Made by a program: the position numbers and the translations under genes. From NCBI GenBank assembly GCA_958450365.1, contig CAUEEP010000939.1, positions 372,001 to 436,000 on the forward strand: a stretch of DNA of 64,000 bases, given 5' to 3'. Shown in pieces: positions 1 through 12,001 of this stretch. The notes under the pieces are model-generated. The model saw nothing but the letters and a program-made list of their open reading frames with translations. It had not been told where the DNA came from and did not search any database. The stretch's first letter is position 1. Each line of letters starts with the position of its first letter. Origin of the DNA: Mesorhabditis belari (Eukaryota; Nematoda; Chromadorea; Rhabditida; Rhabditidae).

Positions 1-984
1 CTTTGAAGCCCCAAAGCTTTGCTTGAAACGCTTTTTCCAAAGCTATTATTGTGTTTTTTTTGGAATCTACGTCTAAAGCTAGTCTAAAAAAAGTGATTTT
101 GAAGAAAAAGAAGCAAAAAGTGGCTTTTTAACCATAGAAAAACGGCACTTTAGCGCACTAATCTTCAAGGCGGTTTTTCTCTGTTTTTATTAAAGAGTAT
201 ACAAAACAAATCTTACTTTTCTACAACCAAATTTAATGAGGATTCTTTTAAAACCAACCCCAAGTCGATTCCATTCCCATACCTCGAGTTATAGCCCATC
301 CAAGTTGATCAACTTCGCCGGGTAGGTAGTTCAACTTTGACACAAATTTTCTCTATGTTCTTACATTAGAGTATACAAAATAAATTGTACTTTTCTATAA
401 CCAAATCTCATAAGGATCATTTTAAAACCAACCCCCAGTCGATCTGACAATTGGAAGTCGAGTTATAGAGTAAAATAGAGAAGTCCCCAAACTTCGAGAC
501 TTCTATCTGGAAGGTCAACTTTGACTCAAATTTTCTCTATGTTTTTATCGGTGTTTCTATAAAACAAATCCTACTTTTCTATAACCAAACTTAATGAAGA
601 TTCTAATAAAATCAACCATAAGTTGATTGAGCTTCTATACCTCGAGTTATAGACCGCCAAAGTTGATTGACTTCTTCAGGCAAGTAAGTCAACTTTGACT
701 GGAATTTTCTTACATGGATGTTCTTACACAAGAGTATACCAAACAGATTCTACTTTTCTATAACCAAATTTAATGAGGATTCTTTTAAAAGCAATTACAA
801 GTTGATTCCATTCCCATACCTCGAGTTATAGACCATCCAAGTTGATCAACTTCTCCGGGTAGGTAGTTCAACTTTGACTCGAATTTTCTCTATGTTCTTA
901 CATTAGAGTATACAAAATAAATTGTACTTTTCTATAACCAAATTTCATAAGGATCATTTTAAAACCAACCACAAGTCGATCTAG
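1..984. repeat. Tandem repeat, about 178-bp unit, five copies
   Basis: The phrase 'acttttctataaccaa' recurs near 212, 384, 570, 749 and 923, together with 'acctcgagttatag' and 'aactttgact..aattttctc'. Units are 173-185 bp and diverged. The block ends at a predicted splice acceptor at 981-984, so it is probably intron of the Treslin-like gene whose 5' part lies before the window. I see no coding signal in it. Confidence 0.8.
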
Positions 985-3900
985 TAAACTTTATGAGTAC
1001 CATGGTGGTTACAGCTCTTGGTGGAGAGGACGAGGACTCTCGGATGTCGGATTCTCGTCTTTCTGCTGGCCCATCCGACGAATCAATCACGACAAATGAT
1101 GAGGAATCGAGAAGCAGTGTAATTTTAGAACATGATATAGCTATTATTCCAAATTTTCAGAATCTCTCCTTTTCAAAGCGCAAAATTCATCACGGATCGG
1201 GGCATTCGTTGTCGAATGGAATGAAATGTAAATAACAGATAAATAACAGTTAATAACCGTTAAATAACAGTTACTAACAGTTAATAACATATAATAACAG
1301 TTAATAACGGATAATAACCGTTAAATAACAGTTAATAACAGTTAATAACAGTTACTAACAGCTACTAACAATCAATAACAGTTAATACCAGTTAATACCA
1401 GTTAATACCAGTTAATAACAGCCAATTTTAAGAGATTATTCAAAATATTATTGATTCTAATATCTAGATAAAGTTTAAATTTCAGTGAATCTATCTGGCT
1501 TCAGTCTCCGGCAAATTAAACGCGCAAAACGAATCCAAGAGATGCGAGAGTTGCGAAGGAAACAAGCCATGCATGAGGAATTCACGGAATTCGGTATTCG
1601 GTCATTAATCTTTACTGAATCGCTGAATATTTACTTTATGCTTAAGTGTAAACGTATCCTTTCTAAAGCACTCAATTTCCCCTATAAGTGTGCTCTTTTT
1701 AAACAACGTTCTATAGAGAAAAAGTTGAGAGGCTATAGAGGAAAAGTTGAAAACTTGAATTGATTAGACTAGACACTATTTCTGGAGAGGTGCTTATGAT
1801 CTTTTTAAGAGCTTTTTAAGAGCTTTTTAAGATCTATTTAGGATCTCTTTAAGCTCTCTTTAAGCTCTATTTAAGCTCTCTTTAAGCTATCTTTAAGATC
1901 TCTTTAAGATCTCTTTATGCTCTATTTAAGCTCTCTTTAAACTCTCTTTAAACTCTCTTTTCTTTAAAATCTCCTCTATCATTTGATTGTTAGATCTTCA
2001 GGATTTATCTCCAGTAAAAAAACAGAACGATTGACAGAATTTTTCGGCATTCTAAGCCTCCTGAAGTGAGCTCAATCTAGCCTCAATCTAGCCTCTCAGA
2101 TAATTGTGCGCTATCTTGTTTGCTAGACTTTAAAAAAGTTACTGTAAGCGGAAAAGATTGCAAGTCGAAATCAACTCTATTCAGGAATGACAAATGATGA
2201 GCTTTCTTGGGACACATTTCTCTCGTGGTGGGAGACAACGATGACGCAAGATGCTCAAATTCTTTTTCTCTTTCATCAAACGATCAACTCGTTGCGGAAT
2301 CATTTCTCTCGACACACTTGGTCGACAAATGTTGAGGTTTGAAAGCTCAACAAATTACAGTAGAATGTGTTCCTCATGATTAAATGATTGGTGACGAGGT
2401 GACGTGACAATAATCTTTTTCCATGTTGAACTTGAATGAAACTATTGGGTTAGTGAATTGAAAACTGCCGGACTTTGAACTAAAATTTATTCAACATAAA
2501 ACCATAAATTCATTCCAAATAATTTCCATTATTATTGACGACTTTGGGTTGGTGAATTGAAAACTGCCGGCTATTGTCATATGTGACAGTTTGAGCACTT
2601 TCTTTAAAAGAAACCCATTTTGGTGTCAATGGAAAAAAAAGACTGAAAAAATAAAACACGACGAAAGACTGAAAAATTCTTTGTGGCGGGGTCTTTTTAT
2701 TGCGTCGGGTTACGGTAGTTTCCGACGTTTGGCGCGGAAACGTCTGAAAGGCAAAGTGTACAGTAAGACGATAGTCAGGAAAAACAGGTACAAAAAGATT
2801 AAATATAAGGCAGATTTGACATGGCAATTAGATCTAATTCGTTTAAAGAAACTTTTGAATTTTCCTACAGACGAGAAAATACCAGGCTGGGAGCTTAATT
2901 TCCAAAAACCCTACTAATACGTTTCGCTAAAGAATCGATTTTGTAAAGGGAAATTTGGTGGGGATTTTGAGAACCAGTTTTTGAGTTCGAAAATTTGGAT
3001 ATAAGTTTCGGGGGTTTGATGACTTATGACAATAGCCCGCAGTTTTCAATTCACCAACCCAATAAATTCAAAATAATAATAAATAATTAATAATTAAAAA
3101 AGTAATTAAACAAATTGGGTTTAATTTCTTTTTACTTTAAATCAATTTAAAGGAATTCTCTCTTGAAATAATAAAATTCTGACGACAGGTGCCTTTCGGA
3201 CCGTCCACCGTACACTTTGCCTTTCAGACGTTTCCACGCCAAACGTCGGAAACTACCGTAACCCGACACAATAAAAGGACCCCGCCACAAAGAATTTTTC
3301 AGTCTTTCGTCGTGTTTTATTTTTTCAGTCTTTTCATTGACACCAAAATGGGTTTCTTTTAAAGAAAGTGCTCAAACTGTCACATATGACAATAGCCGGC
3401 AGTTTTCAATTCACCAACCCAATATGTTGATGGATCCAGGTCCACCCTTTTGACAAATTCAGCTACTTTTTGAGCCAAACCAGTAATAAAGCTGAACAAT
3501 GCTAGGATCTGAAGCCGGAAAAAGGTTATCGGACATTCGATACAAGCTCCGTCCCTTTTGCCACTGGCAATTCAACTTCGAGCTCAAATATCTTGGTGTA
3601 GCCGGCAGTTTTCAATTCACCAACCCAATACTATTTGAGAAAAAAAATCATATAGTCAAGTTTATCAGAAGAAATCTGGGAAGAATTTATCGCTTGATTC
3701 TCTACAACTTTTCCATTGACACCAAAATGAGTTTCAAAAAGGAAAAATCATCGTCCAAACTTTTTTTTACCAAACTTTCTTGCCAACTTAACAGAATTTT
3801 CTTTTATCATTCAAAAAGTGACCAAATCACTACACTTTTATGAGTTAATTTAAAGAAAACAATCAGATTTACACAATTTTAGGAACAAGTTATCAAATTC

Positions 3901-6900
3901 TTGAAGGAAACAGTGCCAATGCTTCGTCGTCACATTGCCGCCTCACGTGAACGGGTGAAAACAAATTAAAACAATACAAAATAATATTTTGCGACTTTAG
4001 TCCTCCGAAATCGGTCCCACCCAGCAAGTGAAAGAGGCCGAATTGTTGATCATGCTCGAGATGCACATTTTGACCAATAAAATTGGATCCGCAAGCAAAG
4101 AGGTGAAATCATCGATATCTTATTTGATTATACGAATATTTATTATCATATTTATTCTAATAGAAGAATAGTTTACAATAGAAAAGATAATAGAAAGCCC
4201 ACCACCGTGACACTCTTCAAAATCGGAACTTTTCAAGAATTCTTTTTAGTTAAACTTATCGATATGGCTCTAGATAGATGTACTTTACAGTAAAATAAGT
4301 TTACTTTGACAGTAAAATGGGAAACGGCCATCCTTGATCAGATGCCGTAGATTAAATACGGCATCTGATCAAGAACTTTTACATATATTTCTTTTCTAGC
4401 AAGAGATCAAACAGAACAACAATGATTCGGAGGTGGATTGGACGCGTTTCGTGAACAAGGTAAGACTGGCATTAAAGAAATAGCCTTTTAGCAATAGCAA
4501 TAGCCTTTTAGCAATAGCAATAGCCTTTTAGCAATAGCAATAGCCTTTTAGCAATAGCAATAGCCAATAGCAATAGCAATAGCCTTTTAGCAATAGCAAT
4601 AGCCTTTTAGCAATAGCAATAGCCTTTTAGCAATAGCAATAGCCTTTTAGCAATAGCAATAGCCTTTAGCAATAGCAATAGCCTTTTAGCAATAGCAATA
4701 GCCAATAGCAATAGGTAATAGTGTGAAAGCACTCTTCCCGACCCACGTTTTTCTTGTGCAACTGGAGAATTTTTGCAGATGGTCTCCGATTTGCGTTTCA
4801 TTTTCACCGCCGTCAACACCACGTACATGAGGGGTTTTCTGGAGGAAACCCTATGTGACACGTGAGTGCTAAAGCATTTAATAGGTTGATGCATAAGTCT
4901 TTTCGTTTTTTTCGTACTTCTGTTAAAAAGTAACAAATTCACGAATTAATCTATAGTTTGCTCTATAAAAAAAGTGTTTTTTTTTGTTAAATTTCCATCT
5001 TTTTAAATGAATTTCGGTTCACTTTCAAGCAAATTCGAGAGTGAAAAACGCCTTTTGTCGTAAAAATCTATAAAAAAACTCTACGGAAAAATTGGCTGAA
5101 TGAATTTCTCTGAAATTTTGGCGAACGTTTTTTTTCTCTATCTTTTATCTATTGACACGAAGATAGGTTTTCTTTAGCTAAGGAGCACGTGTGGCTGACT
5201 GGTTAAGTGTCTTTTATCTTAATCGGAAGGTCGAGGGTTCGAACCCCACATGCGACATGGTCACCCCCTTCGGATTTCCTTTCCCTTCGGGTTGAGAGGT
5301 TTTCTGGAGGGCAGTCTGGTGGTTGTGGCCCCAGTTCTTTAAAGTGACAAGCCACTCCTTCATCGTCATCTTCCCTTCACCACCAAAAAAGCTATTTAGT
5401 TCCCCATTGAGCTTAGGGTTAGGGAGCCGTCTGTCATGACGTGGGTTAAGTTAAGATATAGCCTAGTATTGTGTGTGTCGTTGTATTGTGATTGATATAT
5501 TTCGTGTATGCGATAAATTCACCACTGGTAGCCCCAGTCGGTATTTTTTTAAGGTGTCTAAACCGCATCATCGAGTTAGCCCTTTTTGACTACCCGACTT
5601 CATACTCTCAAGAAAATCCAGGCTTTAAATATTTTTCAACCCGTTTTAATGCTATTTTGCAGAAAAATAATTGCTTTTTCTAATGAAATCAACCGTAGTT
5701 TAATTGGTGCATTTGTTGGCTTGAAACGGCAAAAGAAAAGGAAGCAAAGGAAAAGGAACAAAAAGACTTATGCATCAACCTAATAGATCTCTTTCTGACC
5801 GCCGCCCGATCACGAGAAATTCGTTTATAAAGATAAACTCAAGAAAACTAGAATTCTAGATTTAAGTTCTAGATTTGAATTCTAGATTTGAATTCTAGAT
5901 TTTCCCACATAATCCCCCGTACACTGGCCGAGATCTTCGATGAGTTGTGCATCGCGATGCCGCCCGATCTCGAGGAATTCGCTACGAACTCAAACTCGGC
6001 ACCACCGTCCGGTGGAAATTCCCCATCAAAGGGTTGGTTTAAATTGAAAAATGATATCAAATATTATTGATTAGCTTTGGAATTGATTTGAATTTGATTT
6101 GAATGATTTGAATTTGATTTGAATGTTCCTAAAAAGCTGAGTACAATGTTCGAAAAGTGTTGTACATGAAAAAGTGTTGTACAATGCTCAAAAAGTGTTG
6201 TACAATGATCAAAAAGTGTTGTACAATGCTCAAAAAGTGTTGTACAATGTTCAAAAGTGTTGTACAATGTTCAAAAGTGTTGTACAATGCTCAAAAGTGT
6301 TGTACAATGTTCAAAAGTGTTGTACAATGTTCAAAAGTGTTGTACAATGTTCAAAAGTGTTGTACAATGTTCAAAAGTGTTGTACAATGTTCAAAAGTGT
6401 TGTACAATGTTCAAAAGTGTTGTACAATGCTCAAAAGTGTTGTACAATGCTCAAAAAGTGTTGTACAATGTTCAAAAGTGTTGTACAATGCTCAAAAAGT
6501 GTTGTACAATGTTCAAAAGTGTTGTACAATGTTCAAAAAGTGTTGTACAATGTTCAAAAGTGTTGTACAATGCTCAAAAAGTGTTGTACAATGCTCAAAA
6601 AGAGAGCTTAGCTGTAAGGAGTTAAATTTTCCTTTAAATGGAGCTGTTTTTGAGATCGGACTCGAAAAATGAGCTAATCTTTATTTTGGGTCATCTAAAG
6701 ATTTAAACCTGACTCGTAAACACTAGCTTTCAACAAAATACTCGACTCTACTCTACTTCTACAGTCATCAAAAGACTTTTTGATGATTGTAGAAGTCGAG
6801 ATCGAATATTTTCACCTCCCAAATAATTAAAGCAAACAATTTTTTTTGGAAAAATGACCGCTTCAGAAACAAAATTTTTAGCGAATAATCCAGCCAATGT

Positions 6901-9900
6901 GTTCTTCTTTCCATTGTTATAAATAAAATTTTTCGGCCTTTTTCTCGACACTGGTTTATGCTACAATGCGCGCTTAGGTATCAAAAAATAGCTGAAATTC
7001 AGAGCTATTTTTTGATCTTAAAGATAAATTTTTTAAAAGTACGAAAAGACTCTTTGGACAGTCTAATAGAGCTACAGTTTGGCTTTGGCTTACAGTTCAG
7101 CTTTGGCTACAGTTTGGCTTAGGCTTAGAGCTTTGAGTTTTGGCTTTGGCTACAGTTGGGCTTTGGCTACAGTTCAGCTTTAGCTTAGAGCTCTGAGCTT
7201 TGGCTTTGGCTACAGTTCGGCTTTGGCTTAGAGCTCTGAGCTTTGGCTTTGGCTACAGTTCAGCTTTAGCTTAGAGCTCTGAGCTTTGGCTTTGGCTACA
7301 GTTCAGCTTTAGCTTAGAGCTCTGAGCTTTGGCTTTGGCTACAGTTCGCCTTTGGCTTTAAGTTTTGAGCTTTAAAATCTCCTTAACATACCCACTTTTA
7401 TCTATTAGACTGTCCAAAGAATCTTTTCGTTCCTTTTTGTCTTTTCGTACTTTTAAAAAACTTATCTTTAAGATCAAAAAATAGCCCTGAATTTCAGCTA
7501 TTTTTTGATACCTAAGCGAGCATTGTAGCATAAACCAGTGTCGAGAAAAACTCGTTCAAAGCTAGACTACGCAACGCTCCGCACCGTCATTATGGGGGCA
7601 GGGTACTATTACAGTGTTTACGGTAATTTGAAAACTAGAGCACATTGGCTAGTCTTTTAGGTTATTTAGAGATTATTTAGATATTAGATAAACGATCATA
7701 TTTTTCCTAAAAAATTTCTCTAAAAAATTTTTCCTAAAAAATTTCTCTAAAAATTTTTTCTAAAAAATTTTTGTTTTAATTTTTGAGGCGATGAGTCATT
7801 TTTTGGATGACTTTATAATTTCTGTACTTTTCTATAATACTTATGTTGTGCTTTTAATGTGTACGGTAACTTAGCAAAGCTTTATTTGTCTTAGGTGATC
7901 TTCATCGAACCGACTCCGTTCACAGCGGATCGATCACCGAGTTTTGCCAAACAAAAGGTTTGTTGAGAGCTTAAATGATACTGTAAATGATACTGCAAGG
8001 GTACTGTAAAAGTCTTAACATTAAAAAGGTTATTGGCTTCAATATTTGGCTTATTATTTGGCTATTCATTTATGGGCTTCAATATTATTCAATCATTGGC
8101 TTCAAAACTATCCAATTATTGGCTTCAATATTATTCAGCTATTGGCTTCAATATTATTCAATTATTGGCTTCAAAATCATCCAATTATTAGCTTCAATAC
8201 TATCCAATTATTGGCTTCAATATTATCCAATTATTGGCTTCAATATTATTCAATCATTGGCTTCAAAACTATCCAATCATTGGCTTCAAAACTATCCAAT
8301 TATTGGCTTCAATATTATCCAATTATTCGCTTCAATATTATTCAATCATTCGCTCCAATATTATCCCATTATTGCCTTCAATATAACAATGCAAATTTAG
8401 CATCAAATTCGAGAAACGCACTCGATCAGCTCTTCGACGAGCTCAACGAACCGAGCGCTCGAAGTGACTCAAGTCAACTTGTCAACAATTCTTCGAAAAG
8501 TAAACCTGGGATTTCTGACGCTGACGTTGACTGTGAGTTAACAATTACATTTTAAAATAAAATTCATAACAGATAAACGAAAAGCTAAAGACAACACTCT
8601 CTCGAAATTCGCCAAGCGAAAAATCGTCCCCGAAACACCCGAGAAAAAGCTTCAGTGAGTTGGAAAATAGAAAGAAATGATGAAAATGATAAAAGTGATT
8701 GGTTCATGATTGGTTAATGATTGGTTAATGATTGGTTAGTGATTGGTTAGTGATTGGTTAGTGATTGGTTAATGATTGGTTCATGATTGGTTAGTGATTG
8801 GTTAATGGTTGGTTAATGGTTGGTTAGTGATTGGTTAGTGATTGGTTAATGGTTGGTTAATGGTTGGTTAGTGATTGGTTAGTGATTGGTTAGTGATTGG
8901 TTCATGATTGGTTAATGGTTGGTTCATGATTGGTTAGTGATTGGTTAGTGATTGGTTAATGATTGGTTAATGATTCCTTAATAATTGGTTAATCATTGCT
9001 TATGAATGGAAAATAGGAAAGAATTGTTTGTTTGATTCAAAGTTTGATTCTTTTGAATTGTAATCTAGAAAGCTGCATCGAAAAGTCGAGGATAACGAGG
9101 AGATCCTGGCGACTCCGATCGCAAAGATGCAACGAGGAAAGGACAAAAGAAAAGAGCAAAGGTGACACCGGAAAAAGACACTTAAAACTACCGTAATCGA
9201 CACTTGATCAGCTCGATTTTTCTTATCTGAGCAGAGCCTTATGATTCCTGAAACAAAAATTGAGTTATCGGACATTTGATAAGCGCCCTGCCCATTTCCC
9301 ATTGGCAATCCAACTTTGAGCTCAAATATCTTGGTTTTGGGGCGTTCAATTTGAATGTTCTTGATATCATTCGATGCACCAAGTCTTTCTCTGTCGATTG
9401 GTATAAAAATTATTTCAATTGAACAACCCAACGTCGAGATATTTGAGTTCAAAGTTGGATTGACAATGGCAAAGGTGGGATGCCTTTTATACGCGCCCCG
9501 CCCCTTTCTGATCGCATAAAACTGGTTGGATTACTGTAGTTTTTAGAGTACCGTAGTATTTGACTCATTGTAATTTTTCAGACTCTCAGAAGTGATCCGG
9601 AAAAGTGAGGAGAGGCTCGTGCGGCAACCGAGAGCTGCCGCGGTGGCCAGTGAAAAGGCCAGTCGGGCAATTATTCAGGTAAAAGGCGCTTTTTCCGAAT
9701 AACACTCCTGTTTACTGTAGAAGAACTACAGTAAGCCGGGTACTAGACATACTGTAGTACTGTAGTACTGATGTAAGTACAGTAAGGGATGCGCTTACAT
9801 GAAAGCACAAAGTATACGCAGAACAGCAAATAAATTCCTGGCTATCTCTAAGATTTTTTGATTAAAATAACTAGTGTGACATCCAGATCGACGTCTGGCT

Positions 9901-10779
9901 AAAAAATTAAACTAAATGCGCTAGCAGGGATGCATTTACGAGCACGAACTCGAGAACTCACCTTCTCGTTCATTTTTTCCAAACTTTTCTGTTGCTGTGC
10001 TGTTAATAGAGCTGCTTTTAATCAGTCCGAGTACATTTTTGGGCACTTCGACTATCAGATCAAGATTTCTGAAGGGTTTAATGCATTAGAAATGATTGGT
10101 TTACAGAATTTTTGGCATTTCGCATAAAAAAAGAGAGCCCAGGCAAAGTGCTGTAAAATGTAGACGATCGTGGTTTCATACTGAAGCTTTACGTTGAAGC
10201 CAGCTTGTTTGAAGCATCGGTTTTTTCACGTTGAAGCCAGCTTTACGTTGAAGCCAGCTTTACGTTGAAGCCAGCTTTACGTTGAAGCCTGCTTTACGTT
10301 GAAGCCAGCTTTACGTTGAAGCCAGCTTTACGTTGAAGCCAGCTTTACGTTGAAGCCAGCTTTACGTGAAGCCAGCTTTACGTTGAAGCCAGCTTTACGT
10401 TGAAGCCAGCTTTACGTTGAAGCCAGCTTTACGTTGAAGCCAGCTTTACGTTGAAGCCAGCTTTACGTTGAAGCCAGCTTTACGTTGAAGCCAGCTTTAC
10501 GTTGAAGCCAGCTTTACGTTGAAGCCAGCTTTACGTTGAAGCCTGCTTTACGTTGAAGCCAGCTTTACGTTGAAGCTTTACAGCTTGTTTTTCTCTCTAT
10601 AAAGTACAGTACACTTGAAGGAAAGCGAAATAAAGCGAATAAAGCCAAAATTTCAGGCGGTCTCCTTATCAGAAGTGCCAAAAACTTCAAAAGAAACATT
10701 TCTGTCGCTGAATCGCTCGTCAACGCGACCATCAAAAGCGCGCACGAATTTGACAAGTCTTTTTGAAAATTCTAAATAA
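985..10779 (+). CDS. sld-3: Treslin/TICRR (SLD-3) homologue, 3' part, 14 exons
   Basis: Treslin/Sld3 proteins help load Cdc45 onto the MCM helicase under CDK control to start DNA replication in the nucleus. Exons: 985-1118, 1161-1227, 1486-1593, 3883-3954, 4001-4102, 4400-4459, 4779-4861, 5899-6011, 7895-7957, 8401-8532, 8573-8654, 9069-9161, 9582-9678, 10657-10779. Phases join cleanly except 1593/3883, where the acceptor may be at 3889 or a small exon is missing. Identification rests on the exon 7-8 junction, FLEETLCDT then FSHIIPRTLAEIFDEL, which resembles vertebrate Treslin FLEEILRLYIDSIPKTL as I remember it, and on KEAELLIMLEMHIL in exon 5. The tail is basic with VPETPEKK and LATPIAKM, possible CDK-type TP sites. 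The stop at 10777 is followed by overlapping AATAAA signals. The N-terminus and promoter lie before base 1. Introns carry seven different minisatellites, a SINE-like element and foldback elements. Confidence 0.78.
1236..1430. repeat. Minisatellite, about 10 bp (agttaataac)
   Basis: About nineteen variants of cagttaataa/cgttaaataa fill the intron between the exons ending at 1227 and starting at 1486. No coding potential. Confidence 0.85.
1795..1975. repeat. Minisatellite, about 12 bp (ctctttaag)
   Basis: Diverged tandem copies of 'ctctttaag/ctatttaag' inside the long intron 1594-3882. The rest of that intron is mostly a foldback element; 1976-2440 shows nothing recognisable. Confidence 0.75.
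2443..3632. mobile_element. Mariner-derived foldback (MITE) cluster
   Basis: The mariner-type terminus 'ttgggttggtgaattgaaaa' starts near 2447 and 2547 in the + sense and recurs inverted ending near 3063, 3423 and 3631. Bases 2547-2790 and 3180-3422 are reverse complements, giving arms of about 245 bp with 'catatgtgacagtttgagca' inside. The same terminus bounds the decayed mariner at 40490-41724, so these are internally deleted or rearranged relatives. The block lies in the long intron of the Treslin-like gene. Confidence 0.75.
4480..4722. repeat. Minisatellite, 21 bp (ttttagcaatagcaatagcc)
   Basis: About eleven copies of a 21-bp unit, some shortened, in the intron between 4459 and 4779. Confidence 0.85.
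5185..5490 (+). mobile_element. tRNA-derived SINE-like element
   Basis: The head holds a tRNA A-box-like (gtggctgactggttaagtgt) and a perfect B-box core (gggttcgaacccc at 5235-5247). The anticodon stem (about 5209-5228) pairs poorly. A non-tRNA body of roughly 230 bp follows ('ccccttcggatttccttt', 'ccttcgggttgagaggtttt'). This head-plus-body layout is that of a tRNA-derived SINE. It lies in the Treslin-like intron 4862-5898. No target-site duplication was established. Confidence 0.5.
6130..6605. repeat. Minisatellite, 20-21 bp (gtgttgtacaatgttcaaaa)
   Basis: About 23 nearly identical units; variation is mostly t/c at one site and one extra A. Open frames on both strands here are repeat artefacts. 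It lies in the intron between 6011 and 7895. Confidence 0.9.
6936..7556. mobile_element. Foldback element carrying an internal minisatellite
   Basis: Arms 6936-7067 and 7401-7556 are reverse complements: 'tttttctcgacactggttta' opens the left arm and its complement closes the right arm. The arms also share 'atcaaaaaatag' and 'agactgtccaaaga'. The interior, 7072-7372, is a GCT-rich tandem repeat (ggctttggctacagttcagc). A second, one-armed copy is at 11195-11850. Confidence 0.75.
8075..8395. repeat. Minisatellite, about 22 bp (ttggcttcaatattattcaa)
   Basis: About fourteen units run up to the splice acceptor at 8399-8400 of the next Treslin-like exon, so the repeat replaces a normal intron 3' end. 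Confidence 0.85.
8690..8995. repeat. Minisatellite, about 11 bp (gattggttagt)
   Basis: About 27 units of gattggttart/gattggttcat in the intron between 8654 and 9069. Confidence 0.85.
10185..10580. repeat. Minisatellite, 17 bp (agccagctttacgttga)
   Basis: About 22 almost identical 17-bp units in the last Treslin-like intron (9679-10656). The high identity suggests recent expansion. Confidence 0.9.
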
Positions 10780-10799
10780 ATAAATAAGGCAAAAGTTTG

Positions 10800-10935
10800 T
10801 TTTAAAATGATTTTTCTGATTTTTTTGATTTTCTGATTTTTCTGATTTCTCTGATTTTTCTGATTTCTCTGATTTCTCTGATTTTTCTGATTTTTCTGAT
10901 TTTCTGATGATTTATCTAATGATTTATTGATGATT
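10800..10935. repeat. Short repeat (tttttctgatttctctga)
   Basis: TTTCTGA-rich tandem tract just downstream of the Treslin-like stop codon and polyadenylation signals. Bases 10936-11190 hold nothing recognisable. Confidence 0.7.
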
Positions 10936-11194
10936 TATTAATGATTTTATCTTTTAAACATCTTATTTTATCTTCTATTCCTCTGCTCTTAATAGAGCTG
11001 ATGATTTCTTCATTTTTCTTCATTTTCTCCAGACAATTTGTAAATATTCTTTTCTTTTTGCTCATCTCTTTGTCAATATTTATTGGGATTTCAGTTTTCT
11101 TTCACCGAAAGTTCAATAAATGTTCGGGGTTTTCGTGAAATTTTGTTGTTTAAGCATTGTTTAAGCAATGTTTATATTGATGGTTATCTTTCGC

Positions 11195-11850
11195 TTTCGA
11201 TTAGAGCTTTGGCTTTGGCTTACAGCTGGGCTTTGGCTACAGCTGGACTTTGGCTACAGCTGGGCTTTGGCTTACAGCTGGACTTTGGCTACAGCTGGGC
11301 TTTGGCTACAGCTGAGCTTTGGCTTAGAGCTCTGAGCTTTGGCTACAGTTCAGCTTAGGCTTAGAGCTTTGGGCTTTGGCTTACAGTTTGGCTTTGGCTT
11401 ACAGTTCAGCCTTGGCTACAGTTTGGCTTGGGCTTAGAGCTCTGAGCTTTGGCTTTGGCTTACAGTTCAGCTTTGGCTTTGAGTTTTGGCCTTGGCTACA
11501 GTTCAGCTTTGGCTTACAGTTCAGCTTTGGCTACAGTTCAGCTTTGGCTTACAGTTCAGCTTTGGCTACAGTTCAGCTTAGGCTTAGAGCTCAGAGCTTT
11601 GGCTTTGGCTACAGTTCAGCTTTGGCTCAGAGCTTAGAGCTTTACAATCTCCTTAACATGCCCACTTTTATCTATTAGACTGTCCAAAGAGTCTTTTCGT
11701 TCCTTTTTGTCTTTTCGTACTTTTAAAAAATTTATCTGTAATAATCTTTAATTTCTTTAAGATCAAAAAATAGCCCTGAATTTCAGCTATTTTTTGATAC
11801 CTAAGCGAGCATTGTAGCATAAACCAGTGTCGAGAAAAACGCGTTCAAAG
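11195..11850. mobile_element. One-armed copy of the minisatellite-carrying foldback element
   Basis: The GCT-rich repeat (11195-11643) is followed by an arm at 11670-11850 that closely matches the right arm at 7401-7556, including 'tctattagactgtccaaaga' and 'cattgtagcataaaccagtg'. Both copies continue into 'caaagctagactacgcaac', which suggests a larger shared unit. The left arm is missing here. Confidence 0.7.
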
Positions 11851-12001
11851 CTAGACTACGCAACACTCCACACCGTCATTATGAGGGTTGGGTTTGGTAT
11901 TTAGGTTTATCCATGAATTTGCTATTTTAAGCAAATACGAAAAGGAACGCGAAGACTTTTTTTGAAAGCTTAATAAAGTTATCAAATCTTTCTCTTTTTA
12001 G

